DNA of 64,000 nt from Pseudomonadota bacterium (GTDB taxonomy: Bacteria; Pseudomonadota; Gammaproteobacteria; Burkholderiales; Burkholderiaceae_C). Below, one piece after another: positions 43,571-52,364 of the stretch (the first letter of the stretch is position 1; the number at the start of each line of letters is the position of its first letter). The stretch lies in NCBI GenBank assembly GCA_018241265.1, contig JAFEEF010000021.1, positions 63,909 through 127,908 on the forward strand, written 5' to 3'. The translations under genes and the position numbers were made by a program. The notes under the pieces are model-generated. The model was not told where the DNA came from. It made no database searches and saw only the letters and a program-made list of their open reading frames with translations.

Positions 43571-44533
43571 TCAATCGTCGGATGAAAGGCCGCGCCACAG
43601 CCACGCCGCACCGCGCACGCCCGATGAATCGCCATGCCGGCTGCGCACCAGGCGCGTGCGGACCGGATCGTCGGTACCGCCGCGAAACACATGCTCGCTC
43701 CACAGCGCGGGCACGCGCGACGTCAGCCGGTCGAGCTGCGACAGGCCGCCGCCGAGCACGATGACGTCCGGGTCGACGACATTGATCACATGGGCGAGCG
43801 CGCGCGCCAGGCGACGCTCGTAGCGCGCGAGGCTGGCATCGCAGACGGCATCGCCGGCGGCGGCGCGCAGGCCGATTTCGAGCGCGGTGATCGATGCGTT
43901 GCCCGATGTGTCATTGACACGCGCATGGTCGGCCGCCAGCCCCGGCCCGCTGACCCAGGTCTCGATGCAGCCGCAGCGGCCGCAGTAGCAGCGTGGGCCG
44001 GGCAACTCGTCCGGCGCGGCCCATGGCAGCGGGTTGTGCCCCCATTCGCCGGCCAGGCCGTTCGGCCCCGTCAGCAGCCGCCCATGCACGACCAGCCCGC
44101 CGCCGACACCGGTGCCGAGGATCACCCCGAACACGACCTGGGCGCCGGCCGCTGCGCCGTCGCTGGCTTCGGAGAGCGCGAGGCAATTGGCGTCGTTGGC
44201 GATGCGCACCGGCCGGCCGAGCGCCTGCGCCAGGTCGGCGGCCAGGGGCTGGCCGTTCAGGCAGACCGAGTTGGCGTTCTTGATGAGCCCTTCGGGCGTC
44301 GCCGAGCCCGGCGTGCCGGCGCCGACGCTCAAGCCCTCGAGGCCTAGCTCTCCTTCGGCGCGGTCGACGAGGCCGGCCACGCAAGCCAGCGTCGCGCGGT
44401 AGTCGCCGGCGGGCGTCGGCACGCGCTCGCGCCAGAGGGTGGCGCCGGCACTGTCGAGCACGATCGCTTCGATCTTGGTACCGCCGAGGTCGATGCCGAT
44501 CGAGGGGCGGTGGGTCGAGGGTTCGGACTGCAT
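43571..44533 (-). CDS. ROK-family sugar kinase
   Basis: 320-aa kinase. The ATP-binding N-terminus is IGIDLGGTKIEAIVLD, and the ROK signature block GVILGTGVGGGLVVHGRLLTG is followed by the zinc-binding segment CYCGRCGCIETWVSGPGL (C-x-C-G-x-C-G-C). The catalytic Asp lies in IANDANCLALSEA. This set fits fructokinase/glucokinase-type ROK kinases, not ROK repressors, because no N-terminal DNA-binding domain is present. The exact sugar is not determinable. It lies between two TonB-box-like genes on the same strand. Confidence 0.9.
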   Translation of the reverse strand: MQSEPSTHRPSIGIDLGGTKIEAIVLDSAGATLWRERVPTPAGDYRATLACVAGLVDRAEGELGLEGLSVGAGTPGSATPEGLIKNANSVCLNGQPLAADLAQALGRPVRIANDANCLALSEASDGAAAGAQVVFGVILGTGVGGGLVVHGRLLTGPNGLAGEWGHNPLPWAAPDELPGPRCYCGRCGCIETWVSGPGLAADHARVNDTSGNASITALEIGLRAAAGDAVCDASLARYERRLARALAHVINVVDPDVIVLGGGLSQLDRLTSRVPALWSEHVFRGGTDDPVRTRLVRSRHGDSSGVRGAAWLWRGLSSDD

Positions 44534-44580
44534 GCGGCGGCGCGTGATCTTGGTGATCGCCGAGCGTAGCAGCGCTGCAT

Positions 44581-44619
44581 AAAAAACGCCTCAGGCCCGG
44601 AGTCGGCAGGCCTGAGGCG
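44581..44619 (-). terminator. Rho-independent terminator of the 51-aa gene
   Basis: On the minus strand CGCCTCAGGCC / GGCCTGAGGCG form a perfect 11-bp stem with an 11-nt loop followed by TTTTTT. It begins 26 bases after the stop of the small gene at 44645, so that gene is a defined transcription unit. Confidence 0.93.
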
Positions 44620-44644
44620 ACGGAGGAAGAAGGGCAATGCGTGT

Positions 44645-44800
44645 TCAGTGCTGCGCGATGCGATGCCCGGTCACGACGACGGTCGGCAGTTGCACGACGG
44701 TGGTGGCCTTGGCGGCCGGCGCGGCGGTGGCGATCGCGATCGTGGTGGTCGCGAGGACGGCAAACAGCGTGGCGTAAGCGGTGAGGCGGCTGATCATCAT
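44645..44800 (-). CDS. 51-aa exported peptide with TonB-box-like motif
   Basis: Short gene with ATG at 44800 (a second ATG follows immediately), AGGAGCCC seven bases ahead, and its own terminator. The product starts MMISRLTAYATLFAVLA, has a hydrophobic segment up to about residue 27, then ATTVVQLPTVVVTGHRIAQH at the end. The same V-x-LPTVxVTGxR core is found in the 43225 and 28698 products. The mature peptide would be only about 25 residues. A role at TonB or in another periplasmic interaction is a guess from the motif. Confidence 0.7.
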   Translation of the reverse strand: MMISRLTAYATLFAVLATTTIAIATAAPAAKATTVVQLPTVVVTGHRIAQH

Positions 44801-44944
44801 GGGCTCCTGGTTGGTTCGTTGCGGGCTGCGATGGAACGAACTCTAGGAGCCGGCGCGGCGCATCGAAAGCCGCCTGCGATGAACTGCGCCCGGACGCGGA
44901 TGAACTGCCGGCCAGCGCGACGGATGCCCGCGCCCGCTCGTGGG

Positions 44945-46747
44945 TCAGATCGGCTCGGTGCGGGTCACGAGCCAGCCCCGCGCAGCGCCGTCGACGAGCG
45001 ACTCGAGGCGCTTGCGTACCTCGGCGTGGTAGGCGTTGAGCCAGGCGATCTCGTCGGCGCGCAGCAGGCTGCGGTCGATGCAGCGCGTGTCGATCGGGCA
45101 CAGGGTCAGCGTCTCGAACTCGAGGAACTCGCCGAACTCGCTCGCGTCGATCGACGACGGCACGTTCATCACGAGGTTCTCGATCCGGATGCCCCAGCGT
45201 CCCGGCCGATAGAGGCCCGGCTCGATGCTCGTGATCATCCCGGGCTCCATCGCCGTCTGCGGCTCGGCCATCGTCCGCGAGATGCTCTGCGGCCCTTCGT
45301 GCACGTTCAGGAAGTAGCCGACGCCGTGGCCGGTGCCGTGGCCGTAGTCGAGGTTCTCGGCCCACAGCGGCGCGCGCGCGATCGCATCGAGCATCGGCGA
45401 CGGCGTGCCGCGCGGATAGCGCGTGCGCGACAGCGCCATCGTGCCCTTCAGCACCAGCGTGTAGTCGCGCCGCTGCGCGTCGCTGACCTGGCCGATCGGC
45501 CAGACGCGCGTGATGTCGGTCGTGCCGCCGAGGTACTGGCCGCCGGAGTCGATCAGCAGCAGGCCGTCGCCTTCGATCACCGCATGCGACTCCGGCGTCG
45601 CGCGGTAATGCGGCATCGCGCCGTTGGCATTGAACGCGGCGATCGTGCCGAAGCTCAAGCCCACGAAGCCGGGACGACGCGCGCGCGCGGCGCTCAGGTG
45701 CGCGTCTATCGTCAGCTCGGTGATGCGCTCCTGGCCGAGCGCGCCTTCGAGCCAGGCATAGAACTCGCACATCGCCGCGCCGTCCTGCTCCATCGCGCGG
45801 CGCACGTAGGCGGCCTCGTCGGCGGTCTTGCGGCTCTTCATCAAGGTGCTCGGATTGATGCCCTCGACGACATTGGCCTTGACGACGTGGCCACGCAGTC
45901 CGAGCGTGACGCGGCGCGGGTCGATCAGCAGCGTGCTGCCTTCGGGCAACGCCGCCAAGGCCGCGCCGGCTTGCGCATACGGCAGGATCGTCACGCCGTC
46001 CTTCGCGAGCTGCGCCTGCAGCGCCATGTCGACCTTGCCGTCGGCGACGAACAGGTGCACGCCTTGCGCATCGATCAGCGCATGCGCGAGGAACACCGGG
46101 TTGTAGTTGACGTCCGAGCCGCGCAGGTTGAACAGCCACGCGATGTCGTCGACCGTCGAGACGAAGTGATGCGTCGCGCCGGCGCGCGCCATCGCATCGC
46201 GCACGGCGGCGAGCTTGGCCGCGCGCGAGACCGGCGCTTCCGGCGCGCAGTGTTCATAGACCTTGGCGTCCGGCAGTCCGGGCCGGTCGGGCCAGACGTC
46301 GGCGAGGACGTCGACGTCGGTGTCGAGCTCGACGCCGGCGCGGTCGAGCGCCTGCTTCAGCGTCGCCGCAGCGGCCAGGCCGAGGACGCTGCCGTCGACG
46401 CCCACGGTCCGGCCGGCCGGCACATGCTCGGCCAGCCAGTCGATGTGCTGCGTCGATGTGCCGGTCGCGATCTTGACGAGCTCGGTGCCGGTGCCGGCGA
46501 GTTCGGCCTCGGCCTGCACCCAGTAGCGGCTGTCGGCGAACACCGCCGCGGTCTCGAGCGTGACGACCAGCGTGCCCATCGAACCGGTGAAGCCCGACAG
46601 CCATTGACGCCCTTGCCAGCGCTCGGGCAGGTACTCGGACAGATGCGGATCGCTCGACGGCACGAGCACGGCGGCGAGGCCGCGTTGCTTCAGGGCATCG
46701 CGCACATGCTCGATGCGCAGGCGGTGGGTCGAAGTGCGAGTGTCCAT
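44945..46747 (-). CDS. pepP: Xaa-Pro aminopeptidase (M24B family)
   Basis: 600-aa metallopeptidase with creatinase-like N-terminal domains (about 1-310) and a pita-bread catalytic domain. The two-metal ligands are Asp in LIDSGGQYLGG and TTDITRVWPIG, His in GHGTGHGVGYFLNVHEGP, and the two Glu in MITSIEPGLYRPGRWGIRIEN. This long form (about 600 residues) is typical of eukaryotic-like and proteobacterial aminopeptidase P paralogues, which remove an N-terminal residue before proline. The start MDTRTSTHRLRIEHV at 46747 is the first Met; no signal peptide is seen. It runs divergently from gspA. Confidence 0.93.
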   Translation of the reverse strand: MDTRTSTHRLRIEHVRDALKQRGLAAVLVPSSDPHLSEYLPERWQGRQWLSGFTGSMGTLVVTLETAAVFADSRYWVQAEAELAGTGTELVKIATGTSTQHIDWLAEHVPAGRTVGVDGSVLGLAAAATLKQALDRAGVELDTDVDVLADVWPDRPGLPDAKVYEHCAPEAPVSRAAKLAAVRDAMARAGATHHFVSTVDDIAWLFNLRGSDVNYNPVFLAHALIDAQGVHLFVADGKVDMALQAQLAKDGVTILPYAQAGAALAALPEGSTLLIDPRRVTLGLRGHVVKANVVEGINPSTLMKSRKTADEAAYVRRAMEQDGAAMCEFYAWLEGALGQERITELTIDAHLSAARARRPGFVGLSFGTIAAFNANGAMPHYRATPESHAVIEGDGLLLIDSGGQYLGGTTDITRVWPIGQVSDAQRRDYTLVLKGTMALSRTRYPRGTPSPMLDAIARAPLWAENLDYGHGTGHGVGYFLNVHEGPQSISRTMAEPQTAMEPGMITSIEPGLYRPGRWGIRIENLVMNVPSSIDASEFGEFLEFETLTLCPIDTRCIDRSLLRADEIAWLNAYHAEVRKRLESLVDGAARGWLVTRTEPI

Positions 46748-46879
46748 GGCGATGAGCTCGGGTTGATGACCGCCGTGTCGCAGCGAAATGCGGTCGGCGC
46801 GGCTGCGCCTCGTCGGAGTCGAGGATGATTCTAGGTTTTCGCCCGGCCGCAGCCGGGGGCCACGTTATTCTCCACGCCC

Positions 46880-48607
46880 ATGTACGCCCCTTATTTCGGG
46901 CTCAAGCAGCCGCCGTTCTCGATCGCGCCCGATCCGCGCTACCTCTACATGAGCGAGCGCCATCGCGAGGCGCTGGCGCACCTGCTCTACGGCCTGTCGG
47001 GCGGCGGCGGCTTCGTGCTGCTGAGCGGCGAGATCGGCGCCGGCAAGACCACGGTGTGCCGCTGCTTTCTCGAGCAGATCCCGCGCCGCTGCAACGTCGC
47101 CTACATCTTCAATCCGAAGCTGACGGCGCTCGAGCTGCTGCAGTCGGTGTGCGAGGAGTTCCGCGTGCCGGTCGAGCATGCCGGCGCCGGCGAGCCGACC
47201 GTGAAGGACCACGTCGACGCGCTCAACGCCTTCCTGCTGCGCACCCACGCGGTCGGCCAGGACAACGTGCTGATCATCGACGAGGCCCAGATGCTGTCGG
47301 CCGACGTGCTGGAGCAGTTGCGCCTGTTGACCAACCTCGAAACGAACGAACGCAAGCTGTTGCAGATCATCCTGATCGGCCAGCCGGAGCTGCGCGGGAT
47401 GCTCGCGCAGCCCGAGCTCGAGCAGCTCGCGCAGCGCGTCATCGCGCGCTTCCACCTCGAGGCGCTGTCCGACCGCGAGACCGAGCAGTACATCGCGCAC
47501 CGCATGGCGGTGGCGGGGCTCGCCGGTCCGTTGCCGTTCGACCGCAAGGCGCTGCAACGCATCAGCCACTGGTCGCGCGGCGTGCCGCGGCGCATCAACC
47601 TGCTGTGCGATCGCGCGCTGCTCGGCGCGTATGGGAGCGGCACGACGCAGGTGACGGCGGCGATCGTCGATCGGGCGGCCGCCGAGGTGTTCGGCAAGCC
47701 CGGCGCCGCCGAGTCGTCGGCGGCGGGCTGGACGTCGGGCCGCTGGGCCATGCTGGGCACCGGGCTCGCGGCCGGCCTCGCGGTGGCCGGCATCGCTGCG
47801 CTGGCGCTCGGCGTCGGCACGCCGCGGCCGGGCCCCGGCAAGGTGGCGCATGCAGCGCCGGCGGCGTCGGGCGCAGCGTCGGGCGCAACGCGCGTGGCGG
47901 CTGCCGCATCGAGCGCGGCATCGAGTGCCGCATCGGCGGTGGCGATCGCGAAGCCGGCGTCCGCGCCGGGCTGGCTGGCGTCGACCGATCTGACCGCGGG
48001 TTTCTCGAACGTCGTGCGCAACGAGAAGGATGCGTGGCGCGAGCTGGCGCCGGCCTGGAAGCTCGCGCTCGGCGATGCGGCCGATCCCTGCGCCGAGGCC
48101 GAGCGCCAGCAGGTCGCCTGCTATCGCAGCACCGGCAACACGCTGCCGCTGATCCGCCAGCTCGGCCGGCCCGGCATCCTGACCTTGCGCGACGATGCGT
48201 CGACGGCGCCGGCCTATGCGCTGCTGGTCGCGCTGTCCGACCAGAGCGCGACCTTGCGCATGGGCAACACCGAGCGCAACGTCTCGCTGGCACTGCTCGC
48301 CAGGCTCTGGCGCGGCGACTACGCGACCTATTGGCGCATGCCGCCGGGCTACGAGAACAAGATCGTCGTCGCCGACTCCGGACCGCTGGCGGACTGGCTG
48401 ATCGAGCGGCTGGCCGGCCTCGACGGCAGCGGCGCGGCTTCGGCGCCGGCGGGCGATGCGGCAACCTTCAAGGCGCGCATCACGTCGTTCCAGATCGCGC
48501 AGGGACTGAAGGCCGACGGTCTCGCCGGCGCCACCACCTTCATGCAGCTCAACCGGGCGATCGGCATCGACGAGCCGCGCCTCGCGACGAGCGTATCGGC
48601 ACCTTGA
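46880..48607 (+). CDS. gspA: General secretion pathway protein A (ExeA/GspA-like ATPase)
   Basis: 575-aa inner-membrane ATPase. The N-terminus PYFGLKQPPFSIAPDPRYLYMS and Walker A SGEIGAGKTT (about 49-58) with Walker B VLIIDEAQML are characteristic of ExeA. One transmembrane helix lies near 295-315 (ALGVGTPRPG precedes the periplasmic part). The periplasmic tail has an inactive C39-peptidase-like region (PCAEAERQQVACYRSTGNTL) and a peptidoglycan-binding segment (ARITSFQIAQGLKADGLAGA). GspA with GspB helps the type II secretin pass peptidoglycan. It is 13 bases upstream of gspB. No other gsp genes are in this window. Confidence 0.92.
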   Translation: MYAPYFGLKQPPFSIAPDPRYLYMSERHREALAHLLYGLSGGGGFVLLSGEIGAGKTTVCRCFLEQIPRRCNVAYIFNPKLTALELLQSVCEEFRVPVEHAGAGEPTVKDHVDALNAFLLRTHAVGQDNVLIIDEAQMLSADVLEQLRLLTNLETNERKLLQIILIGQPELRGMLAQPELEQLAQRVIARFHLEALSDRETEQYIAHRMAVAGLAGPLPFDRKALQRISHWSRGVPRRINLLCDRALLGAYGSGTTQVTAAIVDRAAAEVFGKPGAAESSAAGWTSGRWAMLGTGLAAGLAVAGIAALALGVGTPRPGPGKVAHAAPAASGAASGATRVAAAASSAASSAASAVAIAKPASAPGWLASTDLTAGFSNVVRNEKDAWRELAPAWKLALGDAADPCAEAERQQVACYRSTGNTLPLIRQLGRPGILTLRDDASTAPAYALLVALSDQSATLRMGNTERNVSLALLARLWRGDYATYWRMPPGYENKIVVADSGPLADWLIERLAGLDGSGAASAPAGDAATFKARITSFQIAQGLKADGLAGATTFMQLNRAIGIDEPRLATSVSAP

Positions 48608-48620
48608 ACAGCCAGCCCCC

Positions 48621-49424
48621 ATGTCTTACATCCTCGATGCCCTGCGCCGTGCCGAAGCCGAGCGCGACCGCGGTGCCGTTCCGAGCATCCATGCCCAGCC
48701 GCTGTCGATGCCGATGGCAGGACAGGCGCCGGCGCGCGCCGCCTGGATGCCGTGGGCGGTCGCAGCGATCGCGCTGCTGCTCGTCGGCGTGCTCGGCTGG
48801 CGGCTGCTGGCCGGTCGCGACGGCGCACCCGTGGCGGCGACCGCGGCGCAAGCGGCCGCCACGCCGCCGCCCGCACCGGCGATGGCGCAGCCGGCGACGA
48901 TGCCCGCGAGCATGCCGGCGATGACGGCCGCAGCGCCGTCCACCGTGCCGACCGCGCCGTCCGGTTTGCCGACTGCCGCGCAGCCTCCTGCGCCCGCGCC
49001 GGCCCGTGCGCCGGCGCCGCGGACGGTCGCACCGACACCGCGCAATACCGAGCCGCCGGTGGCGCGCGCGACGCGCCCCGCCGATCGCACGGCGGCCGCG
49101 CCTGCGCCAGGCGCCGGCGCGCGCGGCGGCGAGACCGCGGCAGACGCAGGGCCGGCCACGCCGCCCGCGGCCAAGGGCGGCGCGGCCGGTCGTGGCCTGA
49201 TCTACAACCGCGGCGACCTGCCCGCCGACATACAGCGCCAGTTGCCGAACCTCGCGATCGGCGGTGCGACCTATTCGCAGGATCCGACGAGTCGCATGGT
49301 CATCATCAACGGCCAGGTGTTCCGCGAAGGCGATGCGCTCGGCCCGGACCTCACGCTCGAGCAGATCGAGCTGAAGGCCGCGGTGCTGCGCTTCAAGGGC
49401 TACCGCTACCGCATCACGTTCTGA
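48621..49424 (+). CDS. gspB: General secretion pathway protein B
   Basis: 267-aa partner of GspA. The N-terminus MSYILDALRRAEAERDRGAV is diagnostic. A transmembrane helix (about 38-56, WAVAAIALLLVGVLGWRLLAG) is followed by a long Pro/Ala-rich linker (about 60-190) and the C-terminal T2SSB domain: RGLIYNRGDLPADIQRQLPN, then FREGDALGPDLTLEQIELK. The linker spans the periplasm. It forms a complex with GspA to place the type II secretin. Confidence 0.93.
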   Translation: MSYILDALRRAEAERDRGAVPSIHAQPLSMPMAGQAPARAAWMPWAVAAIALLLVGVLGWRLLAGRDGAPVAATAAQAAATPPPAPAMAQPATMPASMPAMTAAAPSTVPTAPSGLPTAAQPPAPAPARAPAPRTVAPTPRNTEPPVARATRPADRTAAAPAPGAGARGGETAADAGPATPPAAKGGAAGRGLIYNRGDLPADIQRQLPNLAIGGATYSQDPTSRMVIINGQVFREGDALGPDLTLEQIELKAAVLRFKGYRYRITF

Positions 49425-49464
49425 CGGCATGACCGCGTGACCTCCCGGCCGCCGCGCCGAAACC

Positions 49465-49504
49465 AAGACGTGTCTTAGAATCTCCGGAAAGCAAGACGCG
49501 TCTT
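49465..49504 (+). promoter_or_regulatory. Two MarR-type operator palindromes
   Basis: AAGACgtGTCTT at 49465-49476 and AAGACgcGTCTT at 49493-49504 are perfect 12-bp palindromes, each followed by AGAA, 28 bases apart (centre to centre). The second ends 10 bases before the MarR ATG at 49515. Their placement and symmetry fit dimeric MarR autoregulation of the marR-FUSC pair. Confidence 0.8.
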
Positions 49505-49514
49505 AGAAATTCGC

Positions 49515-49997
49515 ATGCCCCGTGCTCCTCACCCGGCCGCCCATGCCGCGATCGAGTTGCGTGCCGCGGTGGCGCGGCTGAACCGCGAGCTGCGCGCCCC
49601 GGCCGGCGCCGAGGCGACGGCGTCGGCCAAGCTCAGCGCGCTCGGCCAGATCTACCGTGCCGGCGCGCTGACGCCGAGCGAACTGGCGCGCCGCGAGCGC
49701 GTCAAGCTGCAATCGCTGACGCGCCTGATCGCCGAGCTGCAAGCCGACGGCTGCATCGCGCGCAACGCGCATGCATCGGACGGCCGCCAATCGGTGCTGA
49801 GCCTGACGCGGCGCGGTGCGGCGCTGCTGACGGCCGAGGTCCATCGGCGCGAGAAGTCGCTCGCCGATGCGATCGCCGGCAGCCTCGGAGCGGTCGAGCT
49901 GGCGACCTTGCTGAAGGCTTGTACCTTGATGAACCGCATCGCCGATGCGCTCGACCCCGCCGCGGCGTCGGTGCACGGTATGCGCACGCCGTCGTGA
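49515..49997 (+). CDS. MarR-family transcriptional regulator
   Basis: 160-aa winged-helix protein. After an N-terminal dimer helix, residues about 55-115 form the wHTH: LGQIYRAGALTPSELARRERVKLQSLTRLIAELQADGCIARN and the wing SDGRQSVLSLT. The beta-wing with D-x-R is intact. Two palindromic boxes directly precede it, suggesting autorepression. The FUSC gene follows with its GTG overlapping this stop (GTGA). The ligand is unknown, probably a phenolic or hydrophobic compound if the exporter handles one. Confidence 0.88.
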   Translation: MPRAPHPAAHAAIELRAAVARLNRELRAPAGAEATASAKLSALGQIYRAGALTPSELARRERVKLQSLTRLIAELQADGCIARNAHASDGRQSVLSLTRRGAALLTAEVHRREKSLADAIAGSLGAVELATLLKACTLMNRIADALDPAAASVHGMRTPS

Positions 49998-51055
49998 GCA
50001 GCATCGCGTCCGACTCCGCTTGGCGCCGGTTCGCGCGCAACGCCGACCTGCATTTCGGCCTGCAGCTGGCGTTCGCGGTGGTTGCGGCGTATGCCGCGTC
50101 GGCGCTGCTGCGCCTGCCCGAGAACCTGTGGGCGGTGATGAGCGCGCTGATCGTCGTGCGCCCGAGTGCCGGCTCGACGATGGGCGCCGGCTGGGATCGC
50201 GTGCGCGGCGCGCTCGCCGGCACGGCCATCGGGCTGGGCGGCGTCGCGCTGCGCCATGTCGGGGCGCCGCCGGCATCGACCGCGGTCACGCTGGTCGCCT
50301 TGCTCGCGCTCGGCAGCGCGCTGCTGCCGGCGCTGCGCAGCGCGCCGATGACCGCGCTGATCGTGCTCGGCAGCGGCGGCATCGGCGGGCACTCGCCGCT
50401 GCAGGTGGCGGGCCTGCGCGTCGCCGAGATCGTGGTCGGCGTCGTCGTCGGCTTGGGCGTCTCGCTGCTGCTGCCGTCGGCGCGGGCGACACGCCGTTTC
50501 GATGCGGCCTGTGCCGCGACGCTGCGCCGCCTGGCGCGCGAGCTCGAGGCGGGCTTCGACCTGCACGCCGGCCAGGCCGATGCCAAGGAAGCACGCGCGG
50601 CAGCGGGCCGCGAGAAACTGCGTCAGCTCGCGATCCTTGCGATCGGCGCCGACCGCGAGCGGCGCTGGTTCGATCACCGTGCGCGCCGCGGCGATGCGGG
50701 CGCGGGCCGTGCCGAGCCGCATCGCCAGCTCGCGCGTCTGCTCGGCCGGATCGCACAGGATGCCGCGCTGCCGGCGCGTCTCTACGAAGCCCTGCCGCGT
50801 CATCGCGCCGATGTGCTCTGGCCGGGCGTGCGCAGCGCGGCGGGCTCGGCGCTCGATGCCGCGGCGCGCGCCTTCCAAGGCGGCGCCGAACCCGACCTCG
50901 GCGACCTGCGCACGGTCGCCGCCGGCCGCATGGCATCGGACGGCGCGCCGGCCGCGCCCGAGGTCCGCGCGGCGCTTGCCGGTCCGCTGCAATTGCTGGC
51001 GCACGACCTCGCGCTGCTGGCTCGTCTGCGCCGGCGCGAAGCGGCGGCCGGCTGA
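49994..51055 (+). CDS. FUSC-family inner-membrane exporter (aromatic acid/fusaric acid resistance type)
   Basis: 353-aa membrane protein. The N-terminal half has a set of helices starting LQLAFAVVAAYAASALL, with the family landmark LPENLWAVMSALIVVRPSAG and GAGWDRVRGALAGTAIGLGG. The C-terminal half is helical and cytoplasmic. This matches the FUSC_2-type or ArAE-like exporters of aromatic carboxylic acids. It starts at GTG 49994 (GTGA overlap with marR), placing SSIASDSAWRRFARN at the N-terminus. No periplasmic adaptor or outer membrane partner gene is adjacent. Confidence 0.85.
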   Translation: MSSIASDSAWRRFARNADLHFGLQLAFAVVAAYAASALLRLPENLWAVMSALIVVRPSAGSTMGAGWDRVRGALAGTAIGLGGVALRHVGAPPASTAVTLVALLALGSALLPALRSAPMTALIVLGSGGIGGHSPLQVAGLRVAEIVVGVVVGLGVSLLLPSARATRRFDAACAATLRRLARELEAGFDLHAGQADAKEARAAAGREKLRQLAILAIGADRERRWFDHRARRGDAGAGRAEPHRQLARLLGRIAQDAALPARLYEALPRHRADVLWPGVRSAAGSALDAAARAFQGGAEPDLGDLRTVAAGRMASDGAPAAPEVRAALAGPLQLLAHDLALLARLRRREAAAG

Positions 51056-51192
51056 GCCGTGCCGGTTGCGCGCGGCACGACGCCGGCGGCGCATGACCCC
51101 GCAAGGTGCGTCGGCCGGCGCGGCGGCGTACAGTTCGTCCTCGTTCGCCCCAAGACGCGCCGGCCGGGTCTGCCGCGGTGCCGCTACACGAG

Positions 51193-52110
51193 ATGACTTC
51201 CTTCACGCTTGCGCCGCGCCACTGGGTGCTGATCGTCTTCATCGCCTCGGCGCTCTACGTGCACTTGCGCGGCCGCGTGCGCTTCGGCCTGCTGCGCGCG
51301 CTGACCGACTTCAGCGTCGTGCTCGCGCCGTTCAATGCGCTGATGTACCTGTTCTCGCGCACGCCGGCGACCGCCTACATCGACCCGGCGCGCTTCCCCG
51401 ATCTCGCGCCGCTGAAGGACCATTGGCAGACCATCCGCGAGGAGGCGCTGCGCCTCGACGACGAAGGCCGCATCCGTGCCGCGGCGACCTACAACGACCT
51501 CGGCTTCAACTCGTTCTTCCGCACCGGCTGGAAACGCTTCTACCTGAAGTGGTACGGCGATGACCTGGCATCGGCGCGCGAGCTCTGTCCCGAGACCGTG
51601 AAGCTGCTCGCTGCGATCCCGACCATCAAGGCCGCGATGTTCGCGTCGCTGCCGCCGGGGGCGCGCCTCGTGCGCCACCGCGATCCGTATGCCGGCTCGC
51701 TGCGCTACCACCTCGGCCTCGTGACGCCGAACGCACCGGGGTGCTACATCGAGGTCGACGGCGAGCGCTACTTCTGGCGCGACGGCGAAGCGGTGATGTT
51801 CGACGAGACCTACATCCACCATGCAGAGAACACCACCGACCAGCGCCGCGTGATCCTGTTCTGCGACGTCGAGCGCCCGCTGTTCTTCGCGCCGATGCGC
51901 TGGTTCAACCGCTTCTTCGCGCGCTTCGTGATGACGGCGGCGGCGACGCAGAACGTCGAGGGCGAACCGGTCGGCGCATTGAACAAGGTCTTCTACTACT
52001 TCTACCAGGCGCGTCTCGCGGCGAAGAAGCTGAAGAAGAGCCACCGCTCGGTCTACTACACGGGCAAGTGGGCGTTGATCGCGGGGTTGGTGTATCTCGT
52101 GTTCGTGTGA
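51193..52110 (+). CDS. LpxO-like aspartyl/asparaginyl beta-hydroxylase
   Basis: 305-aa Fe(II)/2-oxoglutarate enzyme. The N-terminal helix RHWVLIVFIASALYV and a C-terminal hydrophobic helix (WALIAGLVYLVFV) flank the cytoplasmic hydroxylase core. Iron ligands are the HxD of VRHRDPYAGSLRYHLGL and the distal His in DETYIHHAENTTDQRR. The 2OG arginine is in DQRRVILFCDVERPLFF. LpxO hydroxylates the secondary acyl chain of lipid A; this member's length and termini match LpxO rather than soluble beta-hydroxylases. The start at 51193 gives the helix; earlier frame is non-coding. Confidence 0.88.
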   Translation: MTSFTLAPRHWVLIVFIASALYVHLRGRVRFGLLRALTDFSVVLAPFNALMYLFSRTPATAYIDPARFPDLAPLKDHWQTIREEALRLDDEGRIRAAATYNDLGFNSFFRTGWKRFYLKWYGDDLASARELCPETVKLLAAIPTIKAAMFASLPPGARLVRHRDPYAGSLRYHLGLVTPNAPGCYIEVDGERYFWRDGEAVMFDETYIHHAENTTDQRRVILFCDVERPLFFAPMRWFNRFFARFVMTAAATQNVEGEPVGALNKVFYYFYQARLAAKKLKKSHRSVYYTGKWALIAGLVYLVFV

Positions 52111-52159
52111 GTGCTGTCGGCGTGCGGGTCGGATAGACCGCATAGAATCGGCAGCCGCC

Positions 52160-52233
52160 GCGGGTGTAGTTCAATGGTAGAACGGCAGCTTCCCAAGCTT
52201 CATACGAGGGTTCGATTCCCTTCACCCGCTCCA
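52160..52233 (+). tRNA. tRNA-Gly (anticodon CCC)
   Basis: 74-nt cloverleaf with acceptor stem GCGGGTG / CACCCGC, D-loop TAGTTCAATGGTAGA, anticodon loop TTCCCAA (anticodon CCC), T-arm GAGGGTTCGATTCCCTT and encoded CCA. The anticodon stem has one mismatched pair. It closely resembles E. coli glyU. A TAGAAT -10-like box is at 52143-52148. The tRNA lies at the start of a region of different base composition, and tRNA-Gly genes are frequent integration sites. Confidence 0.95.
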
Positions 52234-52364
52234 TCCGAGGACATCCAGGGACGGCCGCTGACGTCCACCGAGTAGTCGATTTTTGGCCCAGCGTCTCGCC
52301 AAAGGGCAGTACCCAGAGCTGAGCTTGCGCGATGCGCGAGCCATGCGGGACGAAGCGCGAGCTC

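Noticed and set aside
52234..52364. Attachment-site duplicate of the tRNA-Gly 3' end
   Set aside because: The 3' sequence CCCTTCACCCGCTCCA was not seen again within the window.
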